A DNA stretch of 13,791 nucleotides from Spirochaetales bacterium UBA4629 (GCA_002406055.1 DHMZ01000113.1:1-13791); one strand, 5' to 3'; numbered from the stretch's first letter, positions 6,414-13,764 are shown. The notes: generated from the sequence alone by a model not told the origin. Program-made: numbers and translations.

Positions 6414-7757
6414 ATGAGCGTATTCAAAGCTTATGATATTCGTGGAGTATGGGGAACAGATTTCAATGAAGATACTGTTTATAAAGTAGGTTTCTTCTTA
6501 CCTCAGCTTTTAAAGACAGATCATGTTGTTGTAGGAAGAGATGTTAGAGTTTCTTCTCCTATTATACATGACTGTTTAGTAAAAGGTATAACAGATAGTG
6601 GAGCAGACGTTTGGGACTTAGGTCTTTCAACTACCCCAATGGTCTACTTTGCAACAAACTACCTTCATGCTGATGCATCTGTTCAGATTACAGCTAGCCA
6701 TAACCCTGCTCAATATAATGGTCTTAAAATTAGCCGTACAGGTGCACTTCCTGTTGGTGGAGAGACTGGTCTAAAAGATCTAGAAAAGCTTGTTAATGAA
6801 AAGGAAGTTGTTGTAAGCGAAAAGAAAGGAACTGTTAAGGATTATTCATCTGTTAGAGATGCTTATGTTAAGTTCTTTGAACCATATGCAAAGGGATTGG
6901 AAGATTTGAAGCTTACTATCGACTGTTCTAATGGTATGTCTTCTCTCGTTATAAAGGATGTCTTGAAGAATAATAAGAACATCCATTATATCTATGATAC
7001 TTTAGATGGTACATTCCCTCATCATGAACCTAATCCACTAGAAGAAGTAAACTGCAGAGATCTAGAGAAACAAGTTCTTTTAGATAAGAGTGACTGTGGT
7101 GTTATATATGATGGAGATGCCGACAGAGTTATCTTCGTCGATGAAAATGGCAAATGGATTTCACCAGACTATATTACAGCTGTACTTGGCTATTACTACA
7201 AAAAGAAAGGTATGATTGGGAATGCTCTTTGTGATATTAGAACAAGTAAGAGTACAACTGATTACCTTGAGAAGACAGGTTGGAATGTTACTATTTGGAA
7301 GGTTGGCCATGCATACGCAAAACTAAAGATTAGAGAAATCAATGGAGTATTTGGTGGAGAGCTTGCTGGTCACTATTACTTCAGAGAATTTGGTAACTGT
7401 GATAGTGGTGTTCTTGCTTCCCTATTAGTTCTTAACGTTGTTAAAGAACTAAAGAAAGAAGGAAAGACTCTTTCTTCTTTCCTTAAGGATATTATTGTAT
7501 ATGCAAACAGCACAGAAACAAATTTCCGCTTAGACAACAAAGATGGTGCAATTAAAGCTCTCTATGAGAAGTACGCTAAAGACGCAGATAGAGTTATGGA
7601 CTTCGATGGATACAGAATTGAATACCCAACTTGGTGGTTCAACGTTCGTAAGTCAAATACAGAGCCATTTTTAAGAATAGTCGCAGAAGCAAAGACTGAA
7701 GACGAATTAAAAGAAAAGATGAATGAGATTTCATCTATAATTAAGTCTTTTAATTAA
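6414..7757 (+). CDS. Phosphomannomutase/phosphoglucomutase
   Basis: The 447-residue enzyme belongs to the α-D-phosphohexomutase superfamily and interconverts hexose 1- and 6-phosphates through a phosphoserine, feeding nucleotide-sugar synthesis for envelope glycans or glycogen. All four family motifs are present: phosphoserine loop TASHNP (93-98, Ser95), Mg-binding GDADR (234-238), sugar-selecting GGELAGH (314-320; the GEMSGH equivalent) and phosphate-binding RKSNTEP (412-418). The length is typical of the bacterial PMM/PGM (ManB/AlgC-like) branch. The start is supported by AAGGAG (6398-6403), 10 bases before ATG and inside the end of the preceding gene. A strong terminator ends the transcript. 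Substrate preference (mannose versus glucose) cannot be settled from the motifs. Confidence 0.93.
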   Translation: MSVFKAYDIRGVWGTDFNEDTVYKVGFFLPQLLKTDHVVVGRDVRVSSPIIHDCLVKGITDSGADVWDLGLSTTPMVYFATNYLHADASVQITASHNPAQYNGLKISRTGALPVGGETGLKDLEKLVNEKEVVVSEKKGTVKDYSSVRDAYVKFFEPYAKGLEDLKLTIDCSNGMSSLVIKDVLKNNKNIHYIYDTLDGTFPHHEPNPLEEVNCRDLEKQVLLDKSDCGVIYDGDADRVIFVDENGKWISPDYITAVLGYYYKKKGMIGNALCDIRTSKSTTDYLEKTGWNVTIWKVGHAYAKLKIREINGVFGGELAGHYYFREFGNCDSGVLASLLVLNVVKELKKEGKTLSSFLKDIIVYANSTETNFRLDNKDGAIKALYEKYAKDADRVMDFDGYRIEYPTWWFNVRKSNTEPFLRIVAEAKTEDELKEKMNEISSIIKSFN

Positions 7758-7779
7758 TGATAGAACATATATGATATGT

Positions 7780-7820
7780 AAACCTTCTTGTTGGATTATA
7801 ACCAATGAGAAGGTTTTTTT
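7780..7820 (+). terminator. Intrinsic terminator after the hexose-phosphate mutase
   Basis: AACCTTCT (7781-7788) pairs with AGAAGGTT (7808-7815), with extra inner pairing of TTGG (7791-7794) with CCAA (7802-7805), followed by a T7 run (7814-7820). Confidence 0.88.
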
Positions 7821-7858
7821 ATAAGAAAAGATTAAACTTGATATCAAAACTGGTGTTA

Positions 7859-7929
7859 TTTTTAAAAATTCTTCGTTATACATAAATAATTTTTAAAAAT
7901 ATTTATGATTACTATAACTTTTTAAAAAA
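7859..7929. repeat. Three TTTTTAAAAA palindromes at about 30-bp spacing upstream of the ammonia-lyase gene
   Basis: T5A5 palindromes lie at 7859-7868, 7890-7899 and 7919-7928, with centres 31 and 29 bp apart, close to three helical turns. They sit just upstream of the candidate promoter of the ammonia-lyase gene and could be a regulator's binding sites on one face of the helix. In such AT-rich DNA chance is a real alternative. Confidence 0.45.
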
Positions 7930-7942
7930 TAATTATTGCATA

Positions 7943-7970
7943 TTGCATTTTTATTTCAAATTACTATCAT
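7943..7970 (+). promoter_or_regulatory. Candidate sigma70-like promoter of the diaminopropionate ammonia-lyase gene
   Basis: TTGCAT (7943-7948) and TATCAT (7965-7970) are 16 bp apart. The -35 lies in a tandem 7-mer, ATTGCAT twice (7935-7948). Transcription would start near 7977. The gene has its own ribosome-binding site, TGAGG (7980-7984), 7 bases before the ATG. Confidence 0.5.
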
Positions 7971-7991
7971 ATCTATGTTTGAGGTTTAACT

Positions 7992-9236
7992 ATGATTAAT
8001 GATTATGAGTACATTATTCACAATAATGGTGATTTGACAAAGAAAGACCAAAGAAAAGCAAAAGAGATGTTTCCTGTCTCTATTGCTAGAGAGGCAAGAA
8101 AATTCCACCGCCAGATTCCAGGCTATAGAATGACTCCACTTCTTGCTATGCCTAATCTTGCACAGATGCTAGGTGTTGGCGGTATATACGTAAAGAATGA
8201 AGCTATGAGACTTGAACTAAACTCTTTCAAGGTCATGGGTGGTTCATTTGCTATCTATCGGTTTATAAAAAAGCTTTTAAATAAAGAGAATGAAGAATTA
8301 TCTTTCTCCTATCTTGTAAGTAAAGAATGCCACGATAAGGTTGGTGATATTACATTCTGCTCTGCCACCGATGGTAACCATGGCCGTGGTTTAGCTTGGG
8401 CAAGTAAGATGCTTGGCCACAAGTGTAAAATCTATGTACATAAAGAGACAACACAGGCACGTATTGATGCCATAAAGAAATATGGTGCAGAGGTTACAGT
8501 TGTTGATGGAAACTATGATGATGCTGTTAGAAAAGCAGCTGAAGATGCGAAGGCGAATGGATGGTATGTAATTTCTGATACTTCTTGGCCTGGCTATAGC
8601 GAAATTCCAACATGGATTATGCAGGGCTATACTTCTATGCTTCTTGAGTCTCAGGAACAATTTGCAGGGATGGGCATACAGAAACCAACTCATGTTATTG
8701 TTCAAGCTGGCGTTGGTGCCTTAGCTGCGTCTGTTGTGGGTTTCTACACTGCATTATTTCCAGAAAACCCTCCTCTATTTATTGTTGTCGAGCCAGATAA
8801 GGCTGCATGTGTCTATGAATCAATAAAAGCAGGAGACAATAAGTGCCATTCAGTCAAGGGTGATTTAGATACAATAATGGCAGGACTCGCATGTGGAGAC
8901 CCATCTCCTATTGCTTTTGATATCCTCAACAATAATGCAGATATCTTCATTAAGGTGCCAGATTATATTGCAGCTCGTGGAATGAGAATCCTCTCTTGTC
9001 CTCTTAAGGGAGATCCTTTTGTAATTAGTGGAGAAAGCGGAGCAGTTCCACTTGGTGCTCTCTACTCTCTTCTTACTGAAAATGAAGATCAAAGCCTTAA
9101 AGATGCTTTGAAAATAAACGAGGATTCTCTTATCTTCATGATTAATACTGAAGGCAATACAGACCCAATGCATTTTAGACAGATTATTTGGGATGGTAGA
9201 AACCCTGTTCCTAAGGAATTTAAGACACGTAAATAA
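7992..9236 (+). CDS. ygeX: 2,3-diaminopropionate ammonia-lyase
   Basis: The 414-residue PLP enzyme (fold type II, threonine dehydratase superfamily) splits 2,3-diaminopropionate into pyruvate and two ammonia. Visible: the substrate-side start PGYRMTPLLAMPNLAQMLGVGGIYVKNE in outline (43-70), Schiff-base lysine Lys80 in NSFKVMGGSFA, acidic catalytic candidate Asp127 in TDGNHGRG, a second Asp196 in SDTSWPGY, and the phosphate-gripping loop QAGVGALAASV (238-248). VVEPDKAAC (265-273), GLACGDPSP (298-306) and INTEGNTDP (384-392) are also characteristic. The length matches E. coli YgeX. The gene stands alone between its own promoter and terminator; the ygeW/ygeY/hyuA partners of the enterobacterial cluster are not in this window. 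It may let the cell use amino-acid nitrogen and carbon as food. Confidence 0.93.
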   Translation: MINDYEYIIHNNGDLTKKDQRKAKEMFPVSIAREARKFHRQIPGYRMTPLLAMPNLAQMLGVGGIYVKNEAMRLELNSFKVMGGSFAIYRFIKKLLNKENEELSFSYLVSKECHDKVGDITFCSATDGNHGRGLAWASKMLGHKCKIYVHKETTQARIDAIKKYGAEVTVVDGNYDDAVRKAAEDAKANGWYVISDTSWPGYSEIPTWIMQGYTSMLLESQEQFAGMGIQKPTHVIVQAGVGALAASVVGFYTALFPENPPLFIVVEPDKAACVYESIKAGDNKCHSVKGDLDTIMAGLACGDPSPIAFDILNNNADIFIKVPDYIAARGMRILSCPLKGDPFVISGESGAVPLGALYSLLTENEDQSLKDALKINEDSLIFMINTEGNTDPMHFRQIIWDGRNPVPKEFKTRK

Positions 9237-9241
9237 GTGTT

Positions 9242-9268
9242 AACTGCCTAGAAAATAGGCAGTTTTTT
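9242..9268 (+). terminator. Intrinsic terminator after the ammonia-lyase gene
   Basis: A perfect 9-bp stem, AACTGCCTA (9242-9250) with TAGGCAGTT (9256-9264), has a 5-nt GAAAA loop and ends in a T6 run (9263-9268). Confidence 0.92.
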
Positions 9269-9307
9269 CGTCTTAAAACTTATCTTTATATTTTTTCAAA
9301 TACTCTA

Positions 9308-9337
9308 TTGACATAACTATCGTTTTTGAACTAAAGT
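9308..9337 (+). promoter_or_regulatory. Candidate promoter of the tRNA-Asn gene
   Basis: A perfect -35, TTGACA (9308-9313), is followed after 18 bp by TAAAGT (9332-9337; 4 of 6 matches to the -10 consensus). The predicted start near 9344 is about 14 bases before the mature tRNA 5' end. Confidence 0.6.
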
Positions 9338-9357
9338 TCTCTTGTTCGTTAGGACAT

Positions 9358-9430
<73 letters not shown>

Positions 9431-9436
9431 AATAAG

Positions 9437-9464
9437 AGACGCAGATTAAAGCTGCGTCTTTATT
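9437..9464 (+). terminator. Hairpin terminator after tRNA-Asn
   Basis: A perfect 8-bp stem, AGACGCAG (9437-9444) with CTGCGTCT (9452-9459), has a 7-nt loop and a short, interrupted T tract (TTATTTAT), six bases after the mature tRNA end. Confidence 0.75.
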
Positions 9465-9490
9465 TATGTTTTTTCATATCCTCCTTTGTT

Positions 9491-9519
9491 AAGGCTCTTT
9501 TTTAGAAAGGGCCTTTTTT
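9491..9519 (+). terminator. Second hairpin terminator downstream of tRNA-Asn
   Basis: AAGGCTC (9491-9497) pairs with GGGCCTT (9509-9515) with one U-G pair and an 11-nt loop, ending in T6 (9514-9519). It may be a back-up terminator or the remains of a lost gene's terminator. Between 9520 and 9609 I see only a 5-bp GAAGC/GCTTC hairpin. Confidence 0.65.
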
Positions 9520-9609
9520 ATTGAATAACATCTCGAAAACTATCTCTTTTATGTGTGCTTAAGTCAAAGCTATGCATGAAGCCTTTTTCGCTTCTACTGT
9601 ATTATAAAA

Positions 9610-9670
9610 TCGCCAAGTATCGGATTAATTTATCGCCAATCGTCGGAAAAATATTTCGCCAATCATCGGA
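9610..9670. repeat. Three 15-bp elements at exact 23-bp period upstream of the ATPase gene
   Basis: The copies are TCGCCAAGTATCGGA (9610-9624), TCGCCAATCGTCGGA (9633-9647) and TCGCCAATCATCGGA (9656-9670). The shared core is TCGCCAA...TCGGA, and each is an imperfect palindrome centred on CC.AT.AT.GG. Gaps are 8-bp AT-rich sequences, so the unit repeats every 23 bp exactly. They end about 50 bases before the ATPase start. They look like operator or iteron-type sites; the binding protein is unknown. Confidence 0.9.
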
Positions 9671-9697
9671 AAACTAGAGTAAAACTCTTAAGTATGA

Positions 9698-9715
9698 TAT
9701 ATTATAAATGGTGAG
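9698..9715 (+). promoter_or_regulatory. Candidate -10 and ribosome-binding site of the ATPase gene
   Basis: TATATT (9698-9703) overlaps TATAAA (9703-9708), and GGTGAG (9710-9715) lies 5 bases before the ATG. No consensus -35 is seen 17 bp upstream, where a small AGAGT/ACTCT inverted repeat sits (9676-9688). This would fit a promoter depending on an activator at the 23-bp repeats. Confidence 0.4.
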
Positions 9716-9720
9716 ATTAA

Positions 9721-10995
9721 ATGGAAAACTACAAAAAAAGAGTTGCAGACGATATACTAAGAAGAAAATTGGAAGGAAAAGGTGCTGTTCTGATTGAAGG
9801 CCCAAAGTGGTGTGGCAAAACTACAACAGCTGAAGAGTTCTCCTCTAGTATTTTATACATGGATGACCCTGAAAAAAAAGAACAGAATATAGCCATGTCA
9901 GAGTTTAATCCAAAACGACTACTAGAGGGTTCAACTCCTAGACTTATTGACGAATGGCAACTTGCTCCAAAACTTTGGGATGCGATACGTTTCGAAGTTG
10001 ATCATCGAAGAGAACTCGGACAATTTATACTCACAGGTTCCGCCGTTCCTGCCAATTCTAAAGATATTACACACTCCGGTACTGGACGCTTTACTTGGCT
10101 AACTATGCGCCCTATGAGTTTGTATGAATCAGGAGATTCAACAGGCAATGTAAGCCTAAAAGATCTCTTTGAAGGAAATAAGAAAATCGAAGGAAGTGCA
10201 AGACTAAATATCGACAGACTTGCTTTTCTAGTTTGTCGTGGAGGCTGGCCACAGGCAGTTAATATGCGCGAAGAAATTGCTTTAGATCAAGCATTTGATT
10301 ATATTGACGGAGTAATCCACTCAGATATAAATCGAGCAGATAATATTCAAAAGAACCCAGAAAGAGTCTCTCGACTCATGAAATCTTATGCAAGAAATCA
10401 AGGTAGCCAAGTACCAAATACAGTACTTGCTGAAGATATTAAAGCCAATGATAATAGAACTATTAATGAAGAAACCATTGCGTCTTACACAGATGCCCTA
10501 CGAAAAATATTCGTTATAGAAGATATGCCAGCATGGAACCCTAATCTACGCTCTAAAACAGCTATTCGATGTTCAGATACACGCTATTATGTCGATCCAT
10601 CTATTGCAACGAGTGCATTAGGTTTGGGTCCAAATGACCTACTAAATGATCTTAAAACTTTTGGTTTTCTCTTTGAAACACTCGCTATCAGAGATCTTCG
10701 TGTTTTTTCAGAGGCTCTTAATGGTAAGGTTTATCACTACAGAGATAAAGATGGACTCGAGTGTGATGCTGTTATACATTTAAGAAATGGAAAGTATGGC
10801 CTAATTGAGATCAAACTTGGTGGAGATAAGCTCATTGAAGAAGGTGCTAGAAGCCTCAAAGTATTGTCATCCAAAATTGACACTGTAAAGATGAACTCCC
10901 CTTCTTTTCTGATGGTTCTAACTGGAATTGGAGACTATGCATATCGTCGTAAAGATGATGTATATGTAGTCCCTATAGGTTCTTTAAGATTATAG
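9721..10995 (+). CDS. AAA ATPase of the ATP-binding/DUF4143 family
   Basis: The 424-residue protein has the architecture of the widespread 'ATP-binding protein, DUF4143' family. Walker A is GPKWCGKT (27-34), a Walker-B-like strand RLIDEWQ (74-80), a sensor-like strand FILTGSA (102-108), then GRFTWLTMRPMSLYESG (122-138) and RGGWPQAV (173-180), both family signatures. A winged-helix-like middle (about 212-268) leads to the C-terminal domain with FLFETLAIRDL (316-326), Asp349 (ECDAVI) and IEIK (362-365). The spacing of Glu319, Asp349 and Glu363-x-Lys365 matches a PD-(D/E)xK-type fold. Family function is unsettled; these genes are often multi-copy and patchily distributed. By manual count about half its Arg codons are CGN, against about a quarter in the mutase gene, and it lies just past a tRNA, both hinting at transfer. 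Confidence 0.92.
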   Translation: MENYKKRVADDILRRKLEGKGAVLIEGPKWCGKTTTAEEFSSSILYMDDPEKKEQNIAMSEFNPKRLLEGSTPRLIDEWQLAPKLWDAIRFEVDHRRELGQFILTGSAVPANSKDITHSGTGRFTWLTMRPMSLYESGDSTGNVSLKDLFEGNKKIEGSARLNIDRLAFLVCRGGWPQAVNMREEIALDQAFDYIDGVIHSDINRADNIQKNPERVSRLMKSYARNQGSQVPNTVLAEDIKANDNRTINEETIASYTDALRKIFVIEDMPAWNPNLRSKTAIRCSDTRYYVDPSIATSALGLGPNDLLNDLKTFGFLFETLAIRDLRVFSEALNGKVYHYRDKDGLECDAVIHLRNGKYGLIEIKLGGDKLIEEGARSLKVLSSKIDTVKMNSPSFLMVLTGIGDYAYRRKDDVYVVPIGSLRL

Positions 10996-11042
10996 AATAT
11001 TAATAATAACTATCCAATCAATCGTATTTTATATAAGAAAGA

Positions 11043-11057
11043 TTATTCTCTTCTCTT
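11043..11057 (+). repeat. 15-bp direct repeat, copy A
   Basis: TTATTCTCTTCTCTT occurs here and again at 13750-13764. The two copies flank the 863-residue lipoprotein gene with its promoter and terminator. The sequence is pyrimidine-rich, so chance is possible. Confidence 0.5.
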
Positions 11058-11060
11058 AAT

Positions 11061-11093
11061 TAAATAAGGGAAGCAAGAATCTCCTGCTTCCCC
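11061..11093 (-). terminator. Terminator of the large lipoprotein gene, shared with the convergent ATPase gene
   Basis: A perfect 8-bp stem, GGGAAGCA (11068-11075) with TGCTTCCC (11085-11092), lies between the two convergent genes. On the minus strand it is followed by TTATTTAATT, serving the lipoprotein gene. On the plus strand no T run follows, so for the ATPase transcript it is at best a weak terminator or an end-protecting hairpin. Confidence 0.7.
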
Positions 11094-11103
11094 TATAGTG
11101 TAA

Positions 11104-13695
11104 TCACAACTCTCGGTCACCAACAAAATCTTTCATTCTGCTAATAGTAGCATCTGTAAGATTTTTTAAATCAATAGCATTACCATCAAACATTACATTA
11201 TTAATATTGGTGTCGTAGTATCTGTTACTCTTACCATTTTCTGTTTCTATAGTTTCTGATTTGTATGAAATATCATAAGAGAAGGTGTGTGTCTCAGATT
11301 CTTTTTCAAATGTAAAACTTGAACTATAGATATAGCTTTCTGAATTTAAATCTGTTCTATTCTGTTCACCTATAACACTTCCATTAACTTTATATTCACT
11401 ATTTTCTTTATTTTTATAATCAACATAATCCCATTCTTGTTTGGCATAAGTTTTGTATTCTATAAATGATGCTCCCACGCTAGTAAATGTTAAACCCATA
11501 GCAAATGAAGCTAGTCTATTAATTTCATCTTCATTAGTGGAAATATCGACACCATCTTTAAAAACATTTTCTGCTCTAACGTTCGATACCGTTACAGAAG
11601 AACTTTCTCCAGATGGTGGCATAAAGTCAAATTTTAAAGAACCAATTAAATAATGAGACTCCGTGCTATTGTAGGTAATATCTACACCACCTTTCACCTC
11701 AACGCTATACCCTGCACTTGAATATGTAGCAGTAGCATCATATATAACGTAGTCTTCATTATAAGTATTAGCAATATAGATACAGCCATCCGCCAATGTA
11801 GCTTGAGTATTATTAAACTTTATTTTCATATGAGCGTTTCCTTTCGCCGAAGTAACATTACCATCATAATAAGACTCTGGAAGAGCCTCGATAATAATAG
11901 AATCCATTTCATCTAAAGCCTCAACTGTGAAGCTAACAGAAGCTAATTCGTTATTACCATTCTTTGCTGTTATCGTATGATTACCAACTGCAGGATAGTT
12001 TGATGGATTATATGAATCATATTTAAGAACAAACTTGTTTTTTTCATTAGTATCATTTGAATGAACATACTTACCATCAATTTCCCAATTTATATATGAT
12101 AATGAAGGGTCTGGTGAAAGCTCAAAGACAGCTGTTGCATATTGCTTTATTGTTGTTGGTCCAGAAATGGTAAAAGTAGGCTGAGCTAAAACTTCAACTT
12201 CTACTATATCGTCGCATTTAACAGCAGAATTTTGAATATAAGCTTTATAGTTACCTGCTTCTACATTAGGTATACTACCACTAAAGTTGCCATTTTCATC
12301 TATATATACTTCGGTACAAGATGAAGAGGTAGCATCCATTTTTTCTAACATAATATTTACATATCTAATATTTGCACTTTCTGGTTGAATAGATATGCTT
12401 CCTTTTATAGCTAAGCCTTCATAGGCACTATCAATTTTCAAATTAGATGCTACAGCCTTTATATAAATATCTGTTCCAACAGAATTAGATACGCCATTCT
12501 TTTCGACAACTGCCATTAAACGATGGTTACCTAGATAATCAATTAGATTAATATCTGATGGTATTATTTCTTTATTTTCCAAATACCACTTTATAGAATA
12601 GGTATCATCAAAACTTTTAGAAAGAGTTACATCTAACTTATCTGTATAGATGTATTCCTCTTTTGCATTAATTGTGAAATCATCAATATAAAATGCATCT
12701 TTTACCTCAAAATTGGCATCTTTTGACCAAATTACCTCTCCATTAGATACAACAAAAGTAAGTCTATGGTTACTAAGCGCTAGACTCGATAGCCCGCCAT
12801 AAGAAAGAGATGTTTCTGTTGCTCTATCTAAGAGAGTTCCATCTATATACCAATTATAGCTTGCATTCTCTATTCCACTTACAACAGCCTTTGCATTAAG
12901 TATACCATTTTGAGCAACACTCTCTGACTCAAGTGTTAGTGTTATCTCTGGAGTAGTAACAATATGGGTAACAATATTAGAAATTATATTTCCGTTTTTA
13001 GTTTCATATGTTGCGCTAAAAGATGTTGTAGCACCCTTAATGATTCTAACTGTTTCTAAAAAGATTTTCTCTCCACTATCTACTTTCATATCGAGGCGAT
13101 AAAAACCATTACTTAGAGGAAGTGTTACAGAATAGGTTTTTTCTGTTCTACTTAGCGTAGAATTAGATAATTCTATACCGGAAGCATCAGATACTATTAG
13201 CTCAATAGATGAATCTGTGTTGTTATCATATTCAATATTAACATGGAGAGTACCTTCTCCTTCACACTCATATACATCTATAGCTTCTGTAATTTCCTTA
13301 CCTTTTTCAATTTTAATGGATTTGCTTCCTTCTCCAACTATAGCACCTTCTTCATTTAGAGCCTCAACCTTTATTAACCACTCACCAACAGAAAGTGACT
13401 TATATGATACACTTGAGGATGCTGTTGCTTGTATTGTTTTTTCCTCAAGTAATTCTCCATTAGGGCCAGAGCCTGTTATTCTGTACTTTTCAACAACAAG
13501 CTTTCTACTTGATTCAATTCCTCGAGAGTTAGCAAAAATTGACTCGCTTACTTTGTTATTAATAGACAATGAGAATTGTCCTGTCAGATCTTCTGTTTTC
13601 TCTGTCACCTTATCATTAGGTGAATTCTCGCAAGATACAAACACCATCGATAGTGAAAGAATTAATGTTAATAATAGGATTAATGTCTTTTTCAT
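11104..13695 (-). CDS. Large lipoprotein with three Ig/PKD-like modules and an unassigned C-terminal domain
   Basis: The 863-residue product starts with a signal peptide and lipobox MVFVSC, with lipidated Cys22 followed by ENSPND. Residues about 40-140 and 145-230 look like two β-sandwich modules (EWLIKVEALNEEG..., GFYRLDMKVDSGE...). Three Ig/PKD-like modules follow: 249-332 (YNWYIDGTLL), 337-412 (YSIKWYLENKEI) and 506-592 (YINWEIDGKYV), each with the W-Y/E-x-D/E-(N)-G/K core, then GNHRL or GNHTI and a closing strand. A carboxypeptidase-regulatory-like β module lies at about 419-503 (FSGSIPNVEAGNYKAYI). The last ~270 residues match nothing I know. It is probably exported and surface- or periplasm-facing, in adhesion or binding, by analogy with spirochaete lipoproteins of this build. 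The ribosome-binding site GGAAGGG (13701-13707) is 5 bases before ATG. Confidence 0.85.
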   Translation of the reverse strand: MKKTLILLLTLILSLSMVFVSCENSPNDKVTEKTEDLTGQFSLSINNKVSESIFANSRGIESSRKLVVEKYRITGSGPNGELLEEKTIQATASSSVSYKSLSVGEWLIKVEALNEEGAIVGEGSKSIKIEKGKEITEAIDVYECEGEGTLHVNIEYDNNTDSSIELIVSDASGIELSNSTLSRTEKTYSVTLPLSNGFYRLDMKVDSGEKIFLETVRIIKGATTSFSATYETKNGNIISNIVTHIVTTPEITLTLESESVAQNGILNAKAVVSGIENASYNWYIDGTLLDRATETSLSYGGLSSLALSNHRLTFVVSNGEVIWSKDANFEVKDAFYIDDFTINAKEEYIYTDKLDVTLSKSFDDTYSIKWYLENKEIIPSDINLIDYLGNHRLMAVVEKNGVSNSVGTDIYIKAVASNLKIDSAYEGLAIKGSISIQPESANIRYVNIMLEKMDATSSSCTEVYIDENGNFSGSIPNVEAGNYKAYIQNSAVKCDDIVEVEVLAQPTFTISGPTTIKQYATAVFELSPDPSLSYINWEIDGKYVHSNDTNEKNKFVLKYDSYNPSNYPAVGNHTITAKNGNNELASVSFTVEALDEMDSIIIEALPESYYDGNVTSAKGNAHMKIKFNNTQATLADGCIYIANTYNEDYVIYDATATYSSAGYSVEVKGGVDITYNSTESHYLIGSLKFDFMPPSGESSSVTVSNVRAENVFKDGVDISTNEDEINRLASFAMGLTFTSVGASFIEYKTYAKQEWDYVDYKNKENSEYKVNGSVIGEQNRTDLNSESYIYSSSFTFEKESETHTFSYDISYKSETIETENGKSNRYYDTNINNVMFDGNAIDLKNLTDATISRMKDFVGDREL

Positions 13696-13717
13696 AATAT
13701 CCCTTCCATTATTAACA

Positions 13718-13747
13718 ATGATAACTACCCCCCCCGCGTTCTGTAAA
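13718..13747 (-). promoter_or_regulatory. Promoter with G8 tract in the -35/-10 spacer
   Basis: On the minus strand TTTACA (13742-13747) and TATCAT (13718-13723), each 5 of 6 to consensus, are 18 bp apart. Eight of the spacer bases are a G run (plus-strand C8 at 13728-13735). Predicted transcription start is about 13711, giving a leader of about 16 bases that contains the ribosome-binding site. Loss or gain of G residues would change the spacer to 17 or 19. Confidence 0.6.
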
Positions 13748-13749
13748 GC

Positions 13750-13764
13750 TTATTCTCTTCTCTT
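13750..13764 (+). repeat. 15-bp direct repeat, copy B
   Basis: A perfect second copy of TTATTCTCTTCTCTT, upstream of the lipoprotein promoter. The pair spans about 2.7 kb. Beyond it, 13765-13791 shows nothing assignable. Confidence 0.5.

Noticed and set aside
7821..7991. A riboswitch leader before the ammonia-lyase gene
   Set aside because: The candidate promoter is only ~15 bases before the start codon and the upstream DNA is simple AT-rich sequence with no conserved aptamer-like pairing.
8391..9173. Two minus-strand open frames inside the ammonia-lyase gene
   Set aside because: They are antisense to a well-conserved PLP enzyme, with Cys/Ile/Ser-rich products typical of reverse-frame shadows.
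9437..9519. A small RNA gene between the two hairpins after tRNA-Asn
   Set aside because: The hairpins are explained as consecutive terminators, and no promoter is seen between them.
9610..9670. A mini CRISPR array
   Set aside because: Repeats are only 15 bp, diverged, with 8-bp gaps and no cas genes; they fit protein-binding sites better.
11453..11653. A 66-codon plus-strand open frame inside the large lipoprotein gene
   Set aside because: It is antisense to the lipoprotein, with no ribosome-binding site or domain.
13728..13735. G8 tract as a translational (frameshift) switch
   Set aside because: The tract is upstream of the start codon and ribosome-binding site, so it cannot shift the reading frame; only a transcriptional role fits.
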